The notes under the pieces were generated by a model that had not been told where the DNA came from, did no database searches, and was given only the letters and a program-made list of their open reading frames with translations. Of a DNA stretch of 64,000 bases, positions 1 to 11,301 are shown piece by piece. Numbering within the stretch: position 1 is the stretch's first letter; every line of letters begins with the position of its first letter. Position numbers and translations under genes: made by a program. This stretch comes from Sesamum alatum (taxonomy: Eukaryota > Streptophyta > Magnoliopsida > Lamiales > Pedaliaceae): the NCBI GenBank assembly GCA_034509735.1, contig JACGWO010000011.1:26892979-26956978 (forward strand). Reading direction: 5' to 3'.

Positions 1-370
1 AAATTTCCAAGACATCAAGCCCGAATCCTCTTTGAAATATTTACTTTCCATTTCATTAAATTTAAATATAATGATATAACTGATGATATCAGATTAAAAA
101 AACACATCTTTATTATTGATACATAACAAAAATAAATAAATAATTAAAAAAAAAAACTAAATACAGACATCGTTTCTGGTACGAAATTCAAAGGAATAAT
201 TTTCATAACATAAAAAAGAATAAGGTTAGGATAAAACAAAAATTCTAGTCTGAATGAGGTCCGATCATATTTGATTAATACTCATACGATTAACATATAT
301 TTTAATATATATATATATATATAATGTACAATCAAATTTTTATCTCAGTATTATACATTTTTTAGTAGGA
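1..370. other. AT-rich noncoding stretch, no gene seen
   Basis: No open frame of interest, RNA gene or recognisable repeat end was found. A short alternating TA run lies near 304-323. Confidence 0.5.
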
Positions 371-560
371 AAAATGCAATTTTAGTCCTATAACTTCTTT
401 TTTTTTTGAAATAGGTAAATTACATTAGAAGTAAAAATAACAATTACAAGTGCGTACAGCTCTCTCCCTCATCTAAGATTCTAACAATTAGTCCTATAAC
501 TTAGGTGATGGTATTTTTTATTCTACACAAACTGATTTTCGAAATTTAATTTTGAAATTT
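371..560. repeat. One arm of a small inverted-repeat element, interrupted
   Basis: The stretch reading 'aatgcaattttagtcctataact' in pieces, followed by an AT-rich arm, resembles the terminal arm of the element at 42899-43215. It is interrupted by the insert at 397-489. I could not find a matching opposite arm, so this is a fragment. Confidence 0.35.
397..489 (-). mobile_element. Short retroposed 3' tail (LINE/SINE type) with 13-bp target duplication
   Basis: A 93-bp insert is flanked by identical 13-bp direct repeats, AGTCCTATAACTT, at 384-396 and 490-502. On the minus strand it ends in a run of A just before the duplication, and the sequence before the A-tail ('aatttacctatttc') resembles the LINE 3' end near 52735-52755. 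This is what target-primed reverse transcription of a strongly 5'-truncated element leaves. The parent family is not identified. Confidence 0.5.
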
Positions 561-720
561 AAAAAAATTGATAATTTTAATTATTTTTCGATTAACTTGA
601 TTGAAAATTTACGCATGACTTACACATAACTCAATTAAATTATATTTTTTATCATGCATAAGTTAATTTACAAAAATAAATAAAAATTAATTCAAAACAG
701 GTGTAAAATACTGCCCTAAT

Positions 721-933
721 TTGAGTGGGGCGGGAATGAGCCAATTGAGAGAAGTTTCCGACCAGAAAAGAGAAAGCCACGTGGCGTCAGCAGAACGCGT
801 GAAGAGAGGTAGGGACAGCCATCTAACTCTTGAACGCGGCTTGTTTTTGTACTACTTACACGAACTTCATTGTTTTCTTGCCAATTTAGGTTTCCGTTTT
901 TCCGGTTGCTGTTTACTATTTTTTGGAGGTTAA
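721..933 (+). other. GC-richer island with a G-box; 70-codon frame, not believed coding
   Basis: This 210-bp patch is richer in G+C than its surroundings and contains CACGTG at 778-783 (a palindromic G-box, also an ABRE core) followed by GGCGTCA. An open frame of 70 codons exists but lacks any recognised domain. It may be a leftover promoter or gene fragment carried by repeats. No gene follows it downstream. Confidence 0.2.
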
Positions 934-984
934 ATACAAATTATCTTATGTGATATTGAAAATGAGTAAATTATATTTTTATAA

Positions 985-1823
985 AAAAAATATCAAATTA
1001 TTCTCCTGTATTTTTAAAAATAGAGCAATTAAGCCCCTCACGCGCTTCATGTCATTCACGTGCATTTTTTAAAATTTTTTTATTTTTAATCAGAAAATTA
1101 TATTTACATCCTTATTAATAACCGTTGAATTTGATTGAATCCTAGGTCCAAATTTAACTAATAAAATCTATGGTTCAGATTGTACTTAATTCAATCAACG
1201 GTTTAGATTTAAAATATATATATATATATTTAATAATACATATTTATATGAAATTATTTAAAAATATATGTATAATATATTTTTATTAATTAAATAATAT
1301 ATATGCATGTATATATATATAGGAGAGAGGGAAGAGAGAAAAAGGGTCGCCGCTACTTGCTAGACGCAAGGTCGACCGCCGTGGAGGCCGACAACCTAAG
1401 GAAGGAGGAAGGGGTCGATGAATCTGAGGGAGGGAGGCAGATCTAGGAATGGGGAGAGGAGGGGGAAGGAGGCGACGACGGTGCTGAGGGGAGGAACGCA
1501 TGCGATGGTGTTGAAGGTGGAAGTGGGGGTGGCAGAATTGGGCTAGTTCGGCGGCGATGGAGAAGGGCTGAGGCGGGGGTGGGGGTGGGGGTGGCGGGGG
1601 AAAGGTGGAGGTGGTGGGGAAGGTTGGGGGGGGGGGTATTTTTTTTACATAAAATATATATTTTTATAAATATTATATATTTTATATAATAATATATTAT
1701 AATATATTTAGATATAAATAATATTTTATTATGAAAAATCAGTTAAAAATTGCACCTCAAGCGCATGTAGTACACCACCAAATACAAAGGAATAAATTGC
1801 TTTATCCTTAAAAATACAGGAGA
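985..1823. mobile_element. Non-autonomous inverted-repeat element with a G-rich core
   Basis: The outer ends are inverted: 'ctcctgtatttttaa' at the left and its complement at the right, each followed by an 'agcaatt' motif. AT-rich arms surround a purine- and G-rich core at about 1320-1640 that includes long runs of GGGGG-T units. No transposase is present. The same AT-arm/GC-core design is seen at 12185-12900, 21124-21991 and in the element at 33972-38614. Target duplication is unclear. Confidence 0.45.
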
Positions 1824-1898
1824 TAATGGTTAAAGGTCCCATGACCCCAAATGTCATGGGTTCAAATCCCCATCAATACGTGGGATGATAGTCCACTG

Positions 1899-3229
1899 TA
1901 GGGCTGCAAACGAGCCTAGCTCGGCCAAAAAATTGAGCTCGAGCTCGAGGAAAGGTAAATGAGCCAAGCTCGAGCTCACGAGCTCAAATTTGAATTTTTT
2001 TTTTCAAAACAACGAAAAAAATATATGGTCTATTCTACAAAACTTATATGAATTGTATTAAATATGTATTTAAAAAAAATTTCGAAACGTACTAAATTAT
2101 TGATTAAGCTTGTTTCTAGACAATATAAACCAAAATACCATATTTTAATATCATCTACAACTAAAATATGAGATATTGACCAATAATTCTAATATATGGT
2201 GAATTTTCAAACAAATGCCTTTTGTTGTAGTATATATTGAAATTATAACAATAAAATTCATATGATTGTATTAAATATTTATTTATAAAAATATTATCGA
2301 AACGTATTAAATTGTTCATTAAGCTTGTTTCTAGATAATACAAACTAAAATACCATATTTTAATATCATCTAAAACTAAAACTTGAGATATTGACTAATA
2401 ATTATAATATATGATGAATTTTGAAACAAATGCATTTTGTTGTAGTGAAAATTAAAATATAACAAAAAATTTCATATGAATTATATTAAATATTTATTTA
2501 AAAAATATCAAATCATACTAAATTGTTGATTAAGCTTGTTTTTAGGTAATATAAATTAAAATATCATATTTTAATATCATCTAAAACTAAAATATGAGAC
2601 CTTGGCTAATAATTCTAATATATAATGAATTTTGAAATAAACGCATTTTGTTGTAGTAGATATTGAAATTATAATGATAAAATTCATATGCATTATATTA
2701 ATATTTATTTACAAAATAATTCAAATCAGACTAAATTGTTGATTAAGCTTGTTTTTAGATAATATAAATTAAAATACCATATTTTAATATCGTCTAAAAC
2801 TGAAATATGAGTTATTGACTAATAATTCTAATATATAATAAATTTAGAAATAAATACATTTTATGGAGTGGATTTGAAATTATAACAATAAAATTCATAT
2901 GCATTACTAAATATTCATTTACAAAAAAATATCAAAACTTACTAAAATGTTGCTTAAGCTTGTTTTTCGACAATATAAATAAGAATACCATATTTTATTA
3001 TTATATAAAATTAAAATAAAATATATATTGACTAATAATTTTAATATATAGTGAATTTTTAATATAAACTTGATATAATATTGAAATGTACTTAAATATA
3101 TAAAAATAAGTATAAATAAAAAATTTTAAAAAAAATTAAAAAAAAAAAGTGTGAGCTCGCGAGCTCACGAACACAAATCATTAAGCTCAAGCTCGGACTC
3201 GAGCCGGCTCAACTCAACTTGCACCCCTA
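1899..3229. mobile_element. Non-autonomous hAT-like element (1331 bp)
   Basis: Ends are TAGGGCTGCAAACGAGCC and, inverted, TAGGGGTGCAAGTTGAG. The flanking 8-bp target duplication is GTCCACTG (1891-1898) and ATCCACTG (3230-3237), one mismatch. Eight-base duplications with TAGGG ends are characteristic of hAT. Both subterminal regions are dense in GAGCTC/AGCTCG motifs, the kind of repeated subterminal motif hAT transposases bind. No transposase frame is present; the interior is a tandem repeat array. Confidence 0.7.
2040..3075. repeat. Five-unit tandem repeat, period about 211-215 bp
   Basis: The anchor 'gattaagcttgttt' recurs at 2102, 2317 (cattaagctt), 2528, 2741 and 2952 (gcttaagctt). Units are very AT-rich and differ by point changes and small indels. 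The array fills the interior of the hAT-like element at 1899-3229. Confidence 0.75.
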
Positions 3230-3383
3230 ATCCACTGTATAGTATGATTATTTCTATACTTTTATAGTAAGGGATTGTTTATGTATAATTGTTATAATTG
3301 TCTCTATTAGAGATTGATAATTGACAAGGCTGATTGTAACCGATTTAATTCAATTAATAATATTTATCGCTTTCACTAAAAAT

Positions 3384-4137
3384 AAAAATACAAGAAATTA
3401 TTTTTTCACTAAAAACACAGATTTAAGCTGCTCGATCGCACGGATCGTACATTCCCATGAAGCAAATTCATATACATGCAACCTATATCCTAAATAGAAA
3501 ATTTGCATTATCTAGTCTTTTAACTAATTAATTTAGTGGGTGAATAAAAATATAGTTAAAGAAGTTGCTATGATTAATTACTATAGTGTTATATATATAT
3601 ATATATATGGTGAATAAAAATTAATCATAACTGTGTAACGGTCAGTAGCCGTTGTTTGTGCAAATAATTAAGGCAAATATATTAGCCACAACTAAAACTA
3701 TGGCACATATTTTGACCATAGCTATTAGCCATGATACATATTGATTAATCAGGGTAAATTTTAAATTTTTACATGATTTTGTTTCACTGTGGTTTAGTTG
3801 TATTGATTTACGTTGATTTTTGTTGTAGTTTTTTTATAGTTTTTATAGTGATATTCAGAGTTTAAAAATAAAACATAAGATAAAAATATAAATATAAAAT
3901 TAAAAGAAAATATCCAATTATGCGCTTTCATTTAAAGCTTAGAAGGGAGGAATATGAGGGAATTTAATGGAAATTAATGATGACGTTTTTCAAGATTTTA
4001 AAAAATTAATGAAATTCTTTGAGGAAATAATAAAATAAAATTAATGTTATAAAACGTCCTAAAAGTATCTGGCTGGGTCCAAAATACGTGTGTAAATCTT
4101 ATTGTTAGTTTATTTTGCTGACGTGCGCTTTGATATA
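3384..4137. other. AT-rich noncoding stretch, no gene seen
   Basis: A TA dinucleotide run lies near 3589-3608, and short imperfect repeats around 'agccat' and 'ggcaaatat' occur at 3665-3745. Nothing coding or structured was recognised. Confidence 0.4.
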
Positions 4138-4376
4138 TTTGTACCCCTTATCTATAGTTTATCTACATAAATTGTTCCCGTCTTTTAAAAAATTACATAT
4201 ATATCCATAAAAAATATCAATATTATTTACACATACACTCCCTAAAAATTCAACATCATTGCACAAATTACCCCTGCTTTTTTGGCGACTAAGAGTGGTT
4301 TCATAATTAAACAAAAAATATGAATAATTTGTGTAAATAGATCATAAGCCAGAGAGTGTAAATATAATTATTTTTT
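4138..4376. repeat. MITE of the 'ttacactccct' family
   Basis: Shares order and wording with the better-preserved element at 7878-8157: 'acacaaatta', 'aaattacatatata', 'gcgactaagagtggttt', 'gtgtaaatagatcataagcc', 'gagtgtaaatataatta'. Ends are imperfect and inverted. No coding capacity. Confidence 0.5.
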
Positions 4377-4439
4377 AAAATTATTATGTATCACTCATTA
4401 ATATTTGGTAAAAAGGTCGTACTTATTTACTTATGGTGC

Positions 4440-4800
4440 GTCTCAAAAGATACTTGCTTGATTCTACACCCAATATTGAATACATGATGGGAATCAAGAA
4501 AAAATAGGATAGGAATAATAATAATAAATAATATATATTTATATAGGAATTACTATAGCATTCTAATATATTCATGATGGGGATAGAGAAGGAATAATAA
4601 TAAGTAATATATTAGATAAGAATCATATAGTAGTTCTAATATTAATTAAAATGCTATTAGTAATTAGAATTCGTTACGTATTTAATTTCTTTCTTAGTTG
4701 AGATCTATTTTTTTTATTGGATTAGGTTTCTTTCATGGTAAACCTATAAATACGTGGGCTAAGCTTATTATCTGATACCTTTTGATTATTGAATAAATAT
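4440..4800 (+). repeat. Possible LTR-like fragment
   Basis: A TATA-like CCTATAAATACG at about 4744 is followed by an AATAAAT at about 4791, a spacing compatible with a short plant LTR (solo LTR or TRIM). Two imperfect repeats of 'catgatggg...aggaataataata' precede it. I see no PBS, TG...CA ends or partner LTR, so this is a weak call. Confidence 0.25.
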
Positions 4801-5062
4801 TTTCTTTAAAAATATTATATTTAACCATAGTTAATTAGTTCAATTAGTTTCGATTGGATGTCCTAAATCAATATAGCAGATAGTTATATAATTGGCATAC
4901 ACTTCACTTTTCATATATTAATCATATAACTCTATGGTGTAGTCAAAAATAAAAATAAGAGACGAGTAATAATCATTCATCCATTCAGTGCACAAAGTAT
5001 TAAGTGCAACATGAATTACACTCTCGATGAAAAATAGCTCATATATATATATATATATATAT

Positions 5063-5427
5063 GATTCGGGTCGAGGTCATCAGTGACCTAGATATGCCAC
5101 GTCAAAATGACTTGTGTAAAGCCTCGTCGTCCTCTCGAACATCTCGATCTAGATCACTGAGTAGGTTAACCTGCGACACGGTTAGTCTTGTTGAGATGGC
5201 CCAACTAACCTCTCCGAAACTTGAGTCAAAGTAGGTTATAAGGTGATTAAGATCGCAATACTCAATCTTAACGTAATAAATACATATCTTACAAACGAGG
5301 ATAACCCTATTTATCAAAGACGTTTATATTAGGCCATTGTTGGCCTCGGAACCCTTGGATGCCTGTTCCATTAACAACTACGGTTTGAGTTGTTAAGTCC
5401 GTTGGATCGTGTTGAGCTCGACCCGAA
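5063..5427. repeat. Unclassified GC-richer insert with 15-bp inverted ends
   Basis: The left end reads ATTCGGGTCGAGGTC and the right end, inverted, ATTCGGGTCGAGCTC. The interior of about 365 bp is noticeably richer in G+C than the AT-rich flanks and has no coding frame of interest. It lies directly beside TA runs (5041-5061 and about 5504-5525). The superfamily is unknown; no target duplication was found. Confidence 0.3.
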
Positions 5428-7047
5428 TAAAAACATGAAATTTTTTGCCTCTCTCAAAGGGTATATGCATTTTATATATATTACCAAATAATCCCTATTA
5501 ACACATATATATATATATATATATAAATATATTGTGTGGTGATGGTTATGGTAACTCTTATTCAAGCTTGGAAATGATTACCCACTCAAAGATGAATATG
5601 TACCTTTTCGGCCCTTCTTCCTTTATCATCATCATCATCATCATCATTTTGGATTTGATGGAATTTCCGTCACTTCACTCATCTCATCTAAATATCTCTC
5701 TTGTACATGGAACATATAGCCGAGTCCGCCGTCCAATCCCCTCTACTCACATTTGGTTGGAATTTCCATATAAATATAGAGTTGGTCACTTTATATGTGA
5801 ATATTTATGAATTACGAGTTGTTCAGGACTGATATATTGTACTTGATTAATAAAGATACGTAAAATTCGTTATTTTATGTACTTTTGTTATGAATTGATG
5901 ATTATCAACTTATAATGTTTGATTTAATAAAAATTGAGTTTGATCCTCAGCATGTTGCTCGCCATTTTATATGGGAGCTAGCATTTAATAATTTGACGGT
6001 GACTGACTTATAATACTTGATCCAGTGAAAATTGAACTTAATTGAATAATATCTTGACAAGTCTAACAAAATAACATTAATAATTGTTAAGTTCCTTTAT
6101 TACAATAACCACAATAAGACGATGCAATCCAATTTTTTTTTTTTTTTACGATTATAACATGAATTCACCCATCAACCACAATTGTTAATATGAATATTTA
6201 TAACTAATCAATAACTGCTATTGCAGTAGACCACCAACTATGTACATATATATTGATGAGATGAATTTCTCCAACAAAACTAGATCTCACGACTCGACTC
6301 AAACTAACATTTTAGTTCAGCCCAAAATAAGGAGGAAAAAGAAAAGGAATGGATAAAGAATAAAGGAATTAATAAAAATATTTCGAAAAAGGTTCTATTA
6401 GGGTGGGATTATAAAAAGTTCCAATTAATTAATCATATTGGATAATGTTGCGTCGAATATGCTAGCTCATAATTAAATTAGTTATTATCTTAATCCCATC
6501 ATTATCGAATATATGATTTAATTATTACGCGCTTTCTTCTTTTTATTATTATTATTTTATGAGTGAAGAGATTAATTAATAGATTCCGATATGATAGAAC
6601 GACCTTAAAGTTAATTAAATATAGGAAAGATTTTCTAGCAAGATTTAAAAAATAATAATAATTGAGGATTACGCAAATATTACATTTAATTGGAGTAATA
6701 CAATCTAGTCGGTGAGAGATTCTTAACCCCAACTCCAAGAGATAAACCATGATCTTTATATTATGCTCCTTAATCCAATTAGCATTGAGATGGCTAATGA
6801 ATTATCTCAAATCTTGGTTTATTTTAAATTAAATGATTTATTTTGTAATTCAACTCCATACACATTAGCGACAATGACATATTCAATGTGCGTGCTTAAA
6901 TTTATTTTATATCAAAATTTAAATATTTTTTAAATCTATTTTTATGTAATATAAATTATTTTTTTTGTATTATTTCAATCATGTGTGATTCGATGGTTGA
7001 TAGTTCATACGGGTTTGTCGAGGGCTAAATTCAAGCCGCCTACTTTT
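5428..7047. other. Noncoding, no gene seen
   Basis: Contains an ATC trinucleotide run at about 5624-5650 and a poly-T of about 14 at 6133. Short frames here have no recognisable domains. No repeat ends were identified. Confidence 0.4.
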
Positions 7048-7505
7048 GAAAATTAAAGTAGGCGTAAAAACCCTTCAACTAAAAAAAAAAAAACAAAAAA
7101 AACACCTTAATATTTTGAAAAAGAAGCATTTAACCCCTTTGTCCTCGCTATGTTTTTTAATGGTTCAATTTGCAACTGGTCCTTATATTTTGTTTTAATT
7201 TTATCTGTTTTGCCTCTATTTAGTATTTACCAACTATAAAAATAAATATTCAGCTCGCACTTAGTTTTGTTTTCTCTCCAACCCCAACACACTAAAATGT
7301 GAGGTGTGTTGAGGCCGTAAAAAAACGAAAGTAAGTTTCACGTGAATATTTGAACTCTTGTAGTGAATAAATGAGGGCAGAATACAAAATATGCAGTGAA
7401 AATAATTTAAATTGCGCGACTGAAAAATACAACAAAATGGGGTGTTAGATGCTTTTCTTTCAAAATGTTAATTAAATTGTCTTCTATTTCGATTTTCATG
7501 GAGAG
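7048..7505. repeat. MITE-like inverted-repeat element
   Basis: The left arm around 7048-7140 ('ttaatattttgaaaaagaagcatttaacccc' in pieces) is matched in inverted form around 7440-7505 ('ggggtgttagatgc' then 'ttcaaaatgttaattaa'). No coding capacity. Exact ends and target duplication were not resolved. Confidence 0.4.
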
Positions 7506-7589
7506 TAATTTGAATTTAACCCTGGTATAAGAAGGTGGAGTAGGATGGATATGTGATGACTAATTTTTAAGAATGAGAGTTTACCCTAA

Positions 7590-7869
7590 TCTATACTATT
7601 ATATAAAGAAAACCTCATCCACACTCACAAGTTAATTACACCGTTGCACTATTTTTTGTGAGGTCAAAAATGTCCTTCAACCGATAATATAATCAACTTA
7701 TTCAACTTCCAAAGTTTCACTAATTGATAAATTAAATTTTTGTCTTTCTTTTATTTTTTTAATGTGATGTAATGATTTATATTTTGCTCTTATTTATAAT
7801 AATAATATATTTTAAAGTGCAAAAAAATATTTATATATGCACGCAGGAACGACGTGCTGCATTAGCTAG
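7590..7869 (+). mobile_element. Non-autonomous Helitron (280 bp)
   Basis: The 5' end is TCTATACTATTATATAAAG, the 5'-TC signature. The 3' end is CTAG at 7866-7869, preceded by a short hairpin (GCACG...CGTGC, about 7839-7857). The element lies between A and T, the Helitron target, with no duplication. There is no Rep/helicase. A related 5' end occurs inverted at 13235, and a complete inverted element at 15225-15518. Confidence 0.65.
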
Positions 7870-7877
7870 TTAATAGT

Positions 7878-8157
7878 GATAATTACATTTACACTCTCTA
7901 ACCTGTGGTCTGTTTACACAAATCATCCCTGTCTTTTGAATAATTACACATACATCTACTAGAAATGTAAGTATCATTTACACAAATTACTCCTATTTTT
8001 AGAAAATTACACTTACACCCCTCAAAAGTATCGACATTGTTACACAAACTGCCCTTATTTTTTGGCTATCAAGGGTGGTTTTTGTAATTATGTAAAAGGA
8101 AGGGGTGGTTTGTGTGTAAATAGACTATAGGTCAGGGAGTGTAAATGTAATTATCCC
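7878..8157. repeat. MITE with about 50-bp terminal inverted repeats
   Basis: The left end GATAATTACATTTACAC and the inverted right end GATAATTACATTTACAC match over their first 17 bases and continue imperfectly for about 50. Interior is AT-rich with alternating 'ttacac' phrases. Relatives: 4138-4376, 14560-14845 and 43610-43830. No coding capacity. Confidence 0.65.
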
Positions 8158-8438
8158 TAATTAATAACTCTTCTATATTTTTAGATGGTAATTTTAATTA
8201 CTCAGTATCTCAATAAGTTGAGCAATACGTTAATTCCATCAATAAATCAATATACTAAGAACAACGAAATAAATTACAATAAACTCACATAAAATGAGAA
8301 AAATATCCAAACGTTTGGTAGGGCTCAAACTCATGACATCAAATTTGTTCATGAAAACTTAACTTTAATCTGTAGATTATATTTTTGTAGGCCAAATTAG
8401 TTACTAAGACCCTCAACTCTAATAATACAGTACGGATT

Positions 8439-8696
8439 TTCTTTTTTGAATTGGAAGCGATTGATTTTATGAATCGAAAGTAAAGTATTACATTCAATCC
8501 TGTCGGCTATCAATATCGAACAGAGACAATTACAAACAATCAAATCAATAATATTACATCAACTAACATCTAGCTATTACAGCAGCAAATCATACCTACT
8601 ATATAATAAAAATAACATCAACGCACGCAGGGGTTCGAACCCATGACCTCTAAGATCATGGAGCCTCATCTTTGCCAACTAAACTAGGCCTTATCG
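8439..8696 (-). mobile_element. tRNA-derived SINE, about 258 bp, with target duplication
   Basis: Read on the minus strand, it begins with an A-box-like TAGTTTAGTTGGCAAAG, followed by a B-box GGTTCGAACCC, then a non-tRNA body, and ends in an A-rich tail at 8440-8447. Flanking direct repeats ATAATACAGTACGGATT (8422-8438) and ATAATACAATATGGATT (8697-8713) differ at two of 17 positions, a convincing retroposition footprint. Confidence 0.7.
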
Positions 8697-8713
8697 ATAA
8701 TACAATATGGATT

Positions 8714-9646
8714 CTATAGATACATAAATTAGTGGGAAAAAAACTAATTCTATTAAAAAATAGTAATTATTTATAATTTTATAAACATATATGTGATTAT
8801 AAATGATGAAATTAAGAAACAACAGAAAGAATAAGAAGCTTCGAATTGACGGCCAAGACCCTTTTCATCAGTATGAAATGACTTTTAAAAAAAAAAATAA
8901 TAACACAAGAGCAAATGTGAAAGAACCTAAATTCTTGAAGATTCATTGTCCCAAGATGTAAGAGTACATGTAGTAACATGAAAAGATTTTCAGTTGCATA
9001 ACCACTTTGTGGGTCTGATCTTTACTGGGTGTTTGCAATAATTAGGCTATATATAATTCGAATCGAATCAAATCGAATACATTATTATTTAAGTTTATTT
9101 GATCGATTTATTTACAATTATTTATTTAATGATATTTGTATAATTTTATATTAATTTATCCATTAATTTCTTTTATTTAACGATACGATACAACAATACA
9201 ATCAATCGCTTTAATGTGGGGAGAAAAATTAGAAAAGGACATAATACACTTTTCGTTAATAACAAAGATCAGAGGAAAAATCACATAATTTTTGTTTTGT
9301 TAAATTACTTAATCGTCCATAATCAGAAAACAACAACCACATAATTTCGAAATTATAATATCGAAATTGTTCAAAGTGTGTTCGAACGGTTTATGATGGA
9401 ACATAATTACTATTTTGCCCTGAAAACAATTTTTGTTGCATAAAAGAGTTTCATTAAATAAAAGTGAAAATATAAAAAAAAATAACTGGAAAAATATGCT
9501 ACAAAATCCATCCCGACATTTAAACCTATTAACTCAATTTTTTTTGTATTTTTTTTTCCAGAATCTAAACTCTTTTGTGTTGAGTGTATAAATAATTGCC
9601 ATAGACATCTCATTTTTAAAATAATAGATATAAGTCAATCATCTTA
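8714..9646. other. AT-rich noncoding stretch, no gene seen
   Basis: Nothing recognisable apart from homopolymer A/T runs. The 67-codon minus-strand frame at 9410-9613 has no domain and follows base composition. Confidence 0.4.
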
Positions 9647-10043
9647 GGGCATATTTACTGCTTTGAATATGATTATGATATAATAAATTAATGAATGATA
9701 TTGTTTGTGATAAATGGTTGTGGGTTAATATAATATTTTGTTTACTTAATATGATATGTTGTAGGATTGTAGTCTAATATAAACCAATTCTAGGAAAAAC
9801 TTGTAATTTTTTCTACACTTGAGGATATTAAAGTATACTCAATAGAGGGGGTATATGGACCAATGTACAAATTATAACTTTGCCCAAATTTTTGATGATC
9901 TGAATACCACCTTAAATCATAAATTTATCATTAATTATAACGGACCTTAATTCAAATCAAGGGCCCATACTTTTTCAAGTAAACATAGATTTGTGAGTGA
10001 TTGGACTATAAATTAAGCTTAATCATGGGTAGTAAACATGCCC
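9647..10043. mobile_element. Tourist-like (PIF/Harbinger) MITE, 397 bp
   Basis: Ends are GGGCATATTTACT and, inverted, GGGCATGTTTACT, flanked by TTA on both sides (9644-9646 and 10044-10046). A 3-bp TTA duplication with GGGC ends is typical of Tourist/Harbinger elements. No transposase. Confidence 0.7.
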
Positions 10044-10048
10044 TTAGG

Positions 10049-10482
10049 GTAAATCGCAACCATCTTTTTGGGTTTCACATAATTATAAATATCCCATCAT
10101 TTTAACATCCATCGAACAACAATCTCATTATGTTAGTCTACACTAGGTCTTCATTCAGTTTTTATATTCAACTGGCCAAAATGTCATTTTGGGATTATGA
10201 AATATAATCCTATATAATTTTTAGAATTTTTTAAAATATTTTTATGGACTAGTATGCCTATGGATTACTTACTTTACTCACCCTTATTTTTTGTTACATT
10301 TTTTTTTTCCAAATGTTTTGTTTTTAAATATTCAGCAAAGGGTAAACTAGTATTTTTTACTTCACTGTGTAGGAACTGCATAATTATTTTTCATTTAAGA
10401 GAAACATTTATAATTTTTCATTCAAGAAAATGTATTCATAATTATATAAAAAAAATCGCATGAAAGATGACTGTAATTTACA
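10049..10482. repeat. MITE-like inverted-repeat element
   Basis: The left end 'gtaaatcgcaaccatctttt' and the inverted right end 'gtaaattacagtcatctttc' are similar and continue as imperfect arms of about 55 bp ('cacataattataaatatcc'). It starts just after the Tourist-like element. A related right arm occurs at about 13740-13835. Confidence 0.45.
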
Positions 10483-11301
10483 CAACATCTTATTACTCAA
10501 TATATTTAGCACTGAACAGGCTTGTTTGAATTAGTATCAAGCTTAAAAAATTGCATTTAAATTTGGTTTGGTAATTGATCTGATCGAGCTCAAGCGAGTT
10601 TTACTTGGATCAAACATGCGTCGAGCTCGAGTAATTTGATATTTTTAAGTATATTTTATTATTTTTTTTATTAATCGAATCAAGTTCAAGTCGAGCTTTA
10701 AATTTTATCCAATATTTTTTAATTAAAGTTTAATTTATTAAATTTAACAAATTAAGTTCAATTAAATTTTTTCGATCAATTTCAATTAATATCAAATAAT
10801 TTAATTTATTTTTCAATCCCATAAAAAAAAAAAAAAAAAACACAGCCGTAATTATATTACATGTTCCGTCCAGTTCGAAAAATAATTGGGGTTGGTGAGT
10901 GGTGAGGTGATTGCTGATGAGGAGTAAGTACTCATTAGTCATCTCATCCATCACTGTTGAGTGTTGACCATATTTATTATTATTATTATTATTATTGCAT
11001 CTCAGTCACTGTCATGTCTGAAATTTTGTTGACGTAGTCTTCCCAAAAGTGAAACGTCCCACCGCCTAACTTTCTACAGTTCTCATCATCATTTGGAGTT
11101 CGTTATCCAATATCCCAACGTGTATAGTTGGGACTTGTTTACGGTTATCTGTACAGGGCCTAATAGTAGTTAGTAGGAGTTGTTTGGATATTTAATTCAA
11201 AATTACTTGGCTCGCTGCGGTCTAAGAACCCCGGTTGAGGCTATGAAGCTTACCTTATTATTCGAAAAAGTAGAAAAGACTTTTTCATTTCAGCTTTCTG
11301 A
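10483..11301. other. Noncoding, no gene seen
   Basis: Contains short 'gagctcgag' motifs like those of the hAT-like element at 1899-3229 (10585-10700), a poly-A run at about 10823-10840 and a TTA trinucleotide run at 10973-10997. No gene recognised. Confidence 0.35.

Larger units (their letters stand above)
1824..3383 (+). mobile_element. tRNA-derived SINE split by an hAT-like insertion
   Basis: The left part carries a pol III B-box-like sequence, GGTTCAAATCC, at about 1859-1869, and an A-box-like stretch 'taatggttaaagg' at its start. The right part continues after the hAT element at 3238 and ends in 'cactaaaaataaaaa' at about 3383. Flanks 'aaaaatacaggaga' and 'aaaaatacaagaaa' look like an imperfect target duplication. 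The hAT element at 1899-3229 is nested inside. The SINE family is not named. Confidence 0.5.

Noticed and set aside
1858..1871. A tRNA gene suggested by GGTTCAAATCC
   Set aside because: No complete cloverleaf can be drawn; the B-box belongs to a SINE.
2161..2343. Minus-strand 60-codon frame
   Set aside because: Lies inside the 212-bp tandem array; AT-rich chance frame.
5532..5810. A 92-codon plus-strand frame with an isoleucine run
   Set aside because: The isoleucine run is an ATC microsatellite; no domain, no splice context, no conservation visible.
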